From: JAIVJN01 sp036732565
GTDB taxonomy: Bacteria > Acidobacteriota > Vicinamibacteria > Vicinamibacterales > UBA2999
Reading direction: 5' to 3'
Length of the DNA: 9,055 bases
Assembly: GCA_036732565.1 (NCBI GenBank)
Contig: DAINCF010000284.1
Span: forward strand, 1-9,055
The notes beneath the pieces are model-generated. The model saw nothing but the letters and a program-made list of their open reading frames with translations, was not told the DNA's origin and ran no database searches. Below are positions 6,296 to 9,055 of this stretch, piece after piece. The position numbers and the translations under genes were made by a program. Numbering within the stretch: position 1 is the first letter of the stretch; each line of letters opens with the position of its first letter.

Positions 6296-8914
6296 TTACT
6301 CAGAGCGAAGCGCCTGTGAGACGTCGACCCGTGCTGCCCGCGTGGCCGGCAGGAGCGACGCCACGATCGCGGCCCCGATGAGCACGACGGCCGCGCCGAT
6401 CACGGGCAGCGCGCCGGGCAGTTGCACGGTCCCGAAGACCCCCTCCGCCACGCGCACGAGCGCGTAGCCGACGGCCGCGCCTGTCGTGATGCCGATCGCC
6501 GCGATCCGCACGCCGTCCCAGAGCACACCGGTCCGCAGATCCCGCGGCGTGGAGCCGATGGCCATTCGTACACCGAACTCGCGCGTGCGCGCGCTCACCG
6601 AGAACGCCAGGACGCCTGCGACGCCGACGACCGCGATGAGCAGCGCGATGCCCCCGAAGGCCGAGAACACGAACGCGTTCAACCGCTGAGGCGTCAGCAC
6701 TTCGGCACGCACATCCTCGAGCGTCGCCGGTCGCTCCACCGCCTGGTCGGCAGAGATTTCGCGGATGATGCGAGTCACGGACGGGACCAGAGCGTAGGGG
6801 TCTCCAGCGGCGCGGACAAAGAGGCGGCTGGGCAGGCCGATCTGGCGCATGGGCCGGTACACGGTCATCGACGGCTCTTGCACGACGTTCTGGTCGTCCA
6901 CGTCGGCGACGATGCCGACGATACGCCAGGGCTTTGGATTTCCCCTGGTCCACGCCAGACGTCGATTGAGCGCATCGCCGTTCGGGAAGAGGCGCTGCGC
7001 CATGCTCAGGCTGATGAGGGCCACGGGTTCGGTGTCGTTGCGGTCCTCGTCGGTAAAGTCGCGGCCCGCGAGGACCGGGACTCCGAGCACGGCGAAGAAT
7101 CGAGGCGCGACAGGACGAAACCGCGCAGTCGGGTTTTCTTCGCCGTCCGCGGGCTGGTACCCCTCGACGGCGAACTGGAACTTGAGGCCATCCTCGGGGT
7201 CGCGCCAGGGCACGATCATTCCGGCTGTTACACCGTGCACGCCTGGCAGCTCGCCGATTCGCCGAGTGGCCTCCTGGAAGAAGGTGAGTGTGGTTGCACC
7301 GCCGACGCCCGACGCCGACGGTGGCACGTCGATCGCCAAGACCTGTCGCATGTCGTATCCGGTGTTCGCGGTCTGTAACGCCGTGAGGGTGGCGACCAGC
7401 ATACCGGCGCCCGCGAGTAGCACGAACGAACACGCGATCTGAACCGTCGCAAAGACCCGCAGACGCCGATTCGTGCCGGGTGTGATCCGCACGCCGCCGC
7501 CGGCCAGCCCCCAACCGGAGGACCGATCGGCTGACGGGAGTCGTGGAACATAGGCGAGCAGCACGGCCACCACCAGCGCCAGCCCCGCCCCGAGCCAGAG
7601 CACGCTGGCGTCCACCGTGGCTTCGAGCGCGCGAACGGAAAAGCGCGCGGCATAGCGGCTCGCCACGGTCGCGAGCGGCTCCGCCAGCAACAGGCCCAGC
7701 GTTGCGCCAGCCGCACAGAGGACCAAACTCTCGGCGAAGAGCGTTCGCCGGAGTGCGCCCCGGCCCGCTCCAAGCGCGGCCCGTACGGCGAGCTCCATTT
7801 CACGGCGGACCGACCGGGCCAGAATCAGGTTGGCGACATTCGAGCACGCGATCACGAACACGATCGCCGCTGCGGCGAGGAGCACGAGGAGCACTGTCCG
7901 TGCCGGCGATGCGAGTTGATCCGGCAGCGTCCTGACCTGTAGCTGCACGTGGGCCTGCGCAGAGTACGCCTCGGCATGCTCGCCCATGATCGACGCGTGC
8001 GCGCTGGCGAGCTCGGCGCGTGCCGCGTCCAATGTGGCGCCTGGCGCCAGCCGGCCGAAGAGCTCCGTCATCCGGTGCGTGCGGTCGGCCACCATCGTCG
8101 CCCCGAGATGGTGCGGGCTGGTCACGACATTCGCGATGAGTTGCGTCTCCTCCGGATAGGGCACCGATGGTTCGAGGACGCCGACGACGGTCGCGGCGCC
8201 AGGACCGAGACGGATCGTCGTGCCAATCACGGTTGGGTCGCTTTGGAGCACCGTGGTCCAGAACCGATGGGTCAGCACGGCCGCCCTCGCCGCCCCTGGA
8301 CCGTCATCGGCGGCGTTCAAGAGCCGGCCGAGCGCGGGGCGAAGTCCCATCACCTCGAAAAACGACCCGTTGACGACACCCGCCTTCACGAGGCGACGCT
8401 CCATGCCGAACCCGATCAACGTGAAGTCGACGGTGGAGAAGTCGCCGAACGCGGCGATGCTGGTCACGCGCGAGGTAAGGTCCGCGATTTCCGGGACAGA
8501 GAACGTAAGGTTCTCGGTGCCGATCCCTTGGGCGGTCTGGCGGATGTAGATCAGCCGATCCGCGTCCCGATTGACGAGCGGACGGAGGAGCACACTCCGA
8601 ACGACACTGAAAATCGCGGCGTTGGCGCCGATGCCCAAGGCGAGCGTCAGCACCACGGTGCTCGTCAGGCCTTTGGCTCGGAGGAGGGAGCGCCAGGCCA
8701 CCCGGACGTCTCGTGCCAGCGCTTCAGCCCCGTCGAACCACCGGCCGTACCAGACTCGCCGCATCTCGTCGCGGACGGCGGGCACGTACCCGAGCTCCAT
8801 CAGCGCTTCGCGACGCGCGCGCGCCGGATCTTCACCGCGATCGATCCGCTCCTGGATGCTGATGGCCAGATGGCCGCGGATTTCCTCGTCGAGATCGCGT
8901 TCGTCGGGTCGCAT
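6296..8914 (-). CDS. ADOP-type (MacB/FtsX-like) ABC transporter permease, orphan
   Basis: This 872-residue inner-membrane protein has the architecture of the acidobacterial duplicated orphan permeases. A cytoplasmic N-terminal segment of the DLDEEIRGHL... and RREALMELG type (residues 1-60) comes first. Then come TM1 (about 84-106, LALGIGANAAIFSVV), a MacB-type periplasmic domain (about 115-335), an FtsX-like block with TMs near 340-366, 394-416 and 436-456 (CSNVANLILAR, ELAVRAALGAGR), TM near 488-511, a second periplasmic domain (about 525-740), and a second FtsX-like block with TMs near 750-772, 800-822 and 834-855 (TREFGVRMAIGSTPRDL). It ends ALRSE, as is typical. The ATG at 8914 is chosen because AGGAG lies 6 bases upstream; a GTG at 8950 would add 12 residues. 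No ATP-binding subunit or PadR regulator is adjacent in the window. By analogy with MacB it may transmit force rather than form a channel; the substrate is unknown. It is enclosed by 84-bp direct repeats. Confidence 0.93.
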   Translation of the reverse strand: MRPDERDLDEEIRGHLAISIQERIDRGEDPARARREALMELGYVPAVRDEMRRVWYGRWFDGAEALARDVRVAWRSLLRAKGLTSTVVLTLALGIGANAAIFSVVRSVLLRPLVNRDADRLIYIRQTAQGIGTENLTFSVPEIADLTSRVTSIAAFGDFSTVDFTLIGFGMERRLVKAGVVNGSFFEVMGLRPALGRLLNAADDGPGAARAAVLTHRFWTTVLQSDPTVIGTTIRLGPGAATVVGVLEPSVPYPEETQLIANVVTSPHHLGATMVADRTHRMTELFGRLAPGATLDAARAELASAHASIMGEHAEAYSAQAHVQLQVRTLPDQLASPARTVLLVLLAAAAIVFVIACSNVANLILARSVRREMELAVRAALGAGRGALRRTLFAESLVLCAAGATLGLLLAEPLATVASRYAARFSVRALEATVDASVLWLGAGLALVVAVLLAYVPRLPSADRSSGWGLAGGGVRITPGTNRRLRVFATVQIACSFVLLAGAGMLVATLTALQTANTGYDMRQVLAIDVPPSASGVGGATTLTFFQEATRRIGELPGVHGVTAGMIVPWRDPEDGLKFQFAVEGYQPADGEENPTARFRPVAPRFFAVLGVPVLAGRDFTDEDRNDTEPVALISLSMAQRLFPNGDALNRRLAWTRGNPKPWRIVGIVADVDDQNVVQEPSMTVYRPMRQIGLPSRLFVRAAGDPYALVPSVTRIIREISADQAVERPATLEDVRAEVLTPQRLNAFVFSAFGGIALLIAVVGVAGVLAFSVSARTREFGVRMAIGSTPRDLRTGVLWDGVRIAAIGITTGAAVGYALVRVAEGVFGTVQLPGALPVIGAAVVLIGAAIVASLLPATRAARVDVSQALRSE

Positions 8915-8918
8915 GGCT

Positions 8919-9002
8919 CGCTCCTGTATTCGCCTAAATCCGCCGCGCACACGAACGACGAGGCCATAGAGCGCGTTGCGAAATTGGGTACGTAGCGCAG
9001 GC
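8919..9002 (-). repeat. 84-bp direct repeat, copy 2 (leader of the permease gene)
   Basis: Identical to 6114-6197. This copy sits directly upstream of the permease and supplies its Shine-Dalgarno and at least part of its untranslated leader. I saw no convincing sigma-70 promoter within it. Together the two copies bracket the permease gene, so recombination between them would remove exactly 2805 bp, including the whole gene. The upstream end carries the 15-base tag GTACGTAGCGCAGGC that also forms both tips of the inverted repeat at 6183-6269. Confidence 0.95.
8921..8925 (-). promoter_or_regulatory. Shine-Dalgarno site of the permease gene
   Basis: This reads AGGAG on the minus strand, six bases before the ATG at 8914. 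It decides that start over the upstream in-frame GTG at 8950. It lies inside the 84-bp repeat, whose identity ends four bases before the start codon. Confidence 0.8.
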
Positions 9003-9006
9003 TTAC

Positions 9007-9055
9007 GTGGGGGCCGGCTTTAGCCGGCCCAGGTCCGCCTGAAGGCGGACCCCAC
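9007..9055. repeat. Twin palindromes upstream of the permease gene
   Basis: There are two perfect hairpins in a row. GGGCCGGCT (9011-9019) pairs with AGCCGGCCC (9022-9030). GGTCCGCC (9032-9039) pairs with GGCGGACC (9044-9051) around TGAA. The outer bases GTGGGG (9007-9012) can pair with CCCCAC (9050-9055) as an alternative enclosing stem. This resembles REP/BIME-type intergenic palindromes. The window ends here, so the full element may be longer. Confidence 0.75.

Noticed and set aside
6422..7378. A 318-codon plus-strand frame opposite the permease
   Set aside because: It is an antisense shadow: composition dominated by Arg, Ala, Asp and His, no domain, and the minus-strand permease is certain.
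7949..8995. A 348-codon plus-strand frame running through the permease 5' end and the 84-bp repeat
   Set aside because: Antisense shadow with no recognisable family. Its end simply reads through the repeat, and the same peptide tail appears at copy 1.

Overview
The window is GC-rich bacterial DNA and every convincing gene lies on the minus strand. It most resembles a member of the Acidobacteriota, possibly the Vicinamibacteria. The evidence is a stand-alone ADOP-type (acidobacterial duplicated orphan permease) gene with no ATPase beside it, a Hanks-type serine/threonine kinase behind a long low-complexity N-terminal region, and a very large secreted beta-rich protein. This placement is inference from gene content; no rRNA or other marker gene is present.

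Reading along minus-strand transcription, from high to low coordinates: positions 9007-9055 hold two adjacent perfect hairpins inside a short outer stem. Positions 8919-9002 are an 84-bp leader carrying the Shine-Dalgarno sequence of the permease gene. Positions 6296-8914 encode an 872-residue ADOP/MacB-FtsX-type permease. Downstream of its stop is a long imperfect inverted repeat (6183-6269), followed by a second, identical copy of the 84-bp leader (6114-6197). That second copy does not lead into a permease. It runs into the C-terminal tail of an MBL-fold metallohydrolase broken by a one-base frameshift (5978-6113). About 190 bp with no recognised gene then precede the next gene.

Positions 1131-5783 encode a 1550-residue exported protein. 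It has a signal peptide, a BNR/Asp-box (sialidase-like) beta-propeller, a beta-sandwich region, and an uninterrupted array of twenty pentapeptides based on N-P-D-I-E. After the array come a CARDB-like segment, an invasin-like Ig segment, an MBG-like segment, two cysteine-bracketed repeats, an IPT/TIG-like domain and a C-terminal beta domain. Five bases after its stop begins a serine/threonine protein kinase (1-1125) whose catalytic domain is complete but whose C terminus lies beyond the window.

The exported protein and the kinase are probably co-transcribed. The permease appears to be a separate unit enclosed by direct repeats. The most unusual features are the NPDIE array, which keeps perfect five-residue register through non-canonical units, and the 84-bp direct repeats around the orphan permease, one of which is joined to a gene remnant.
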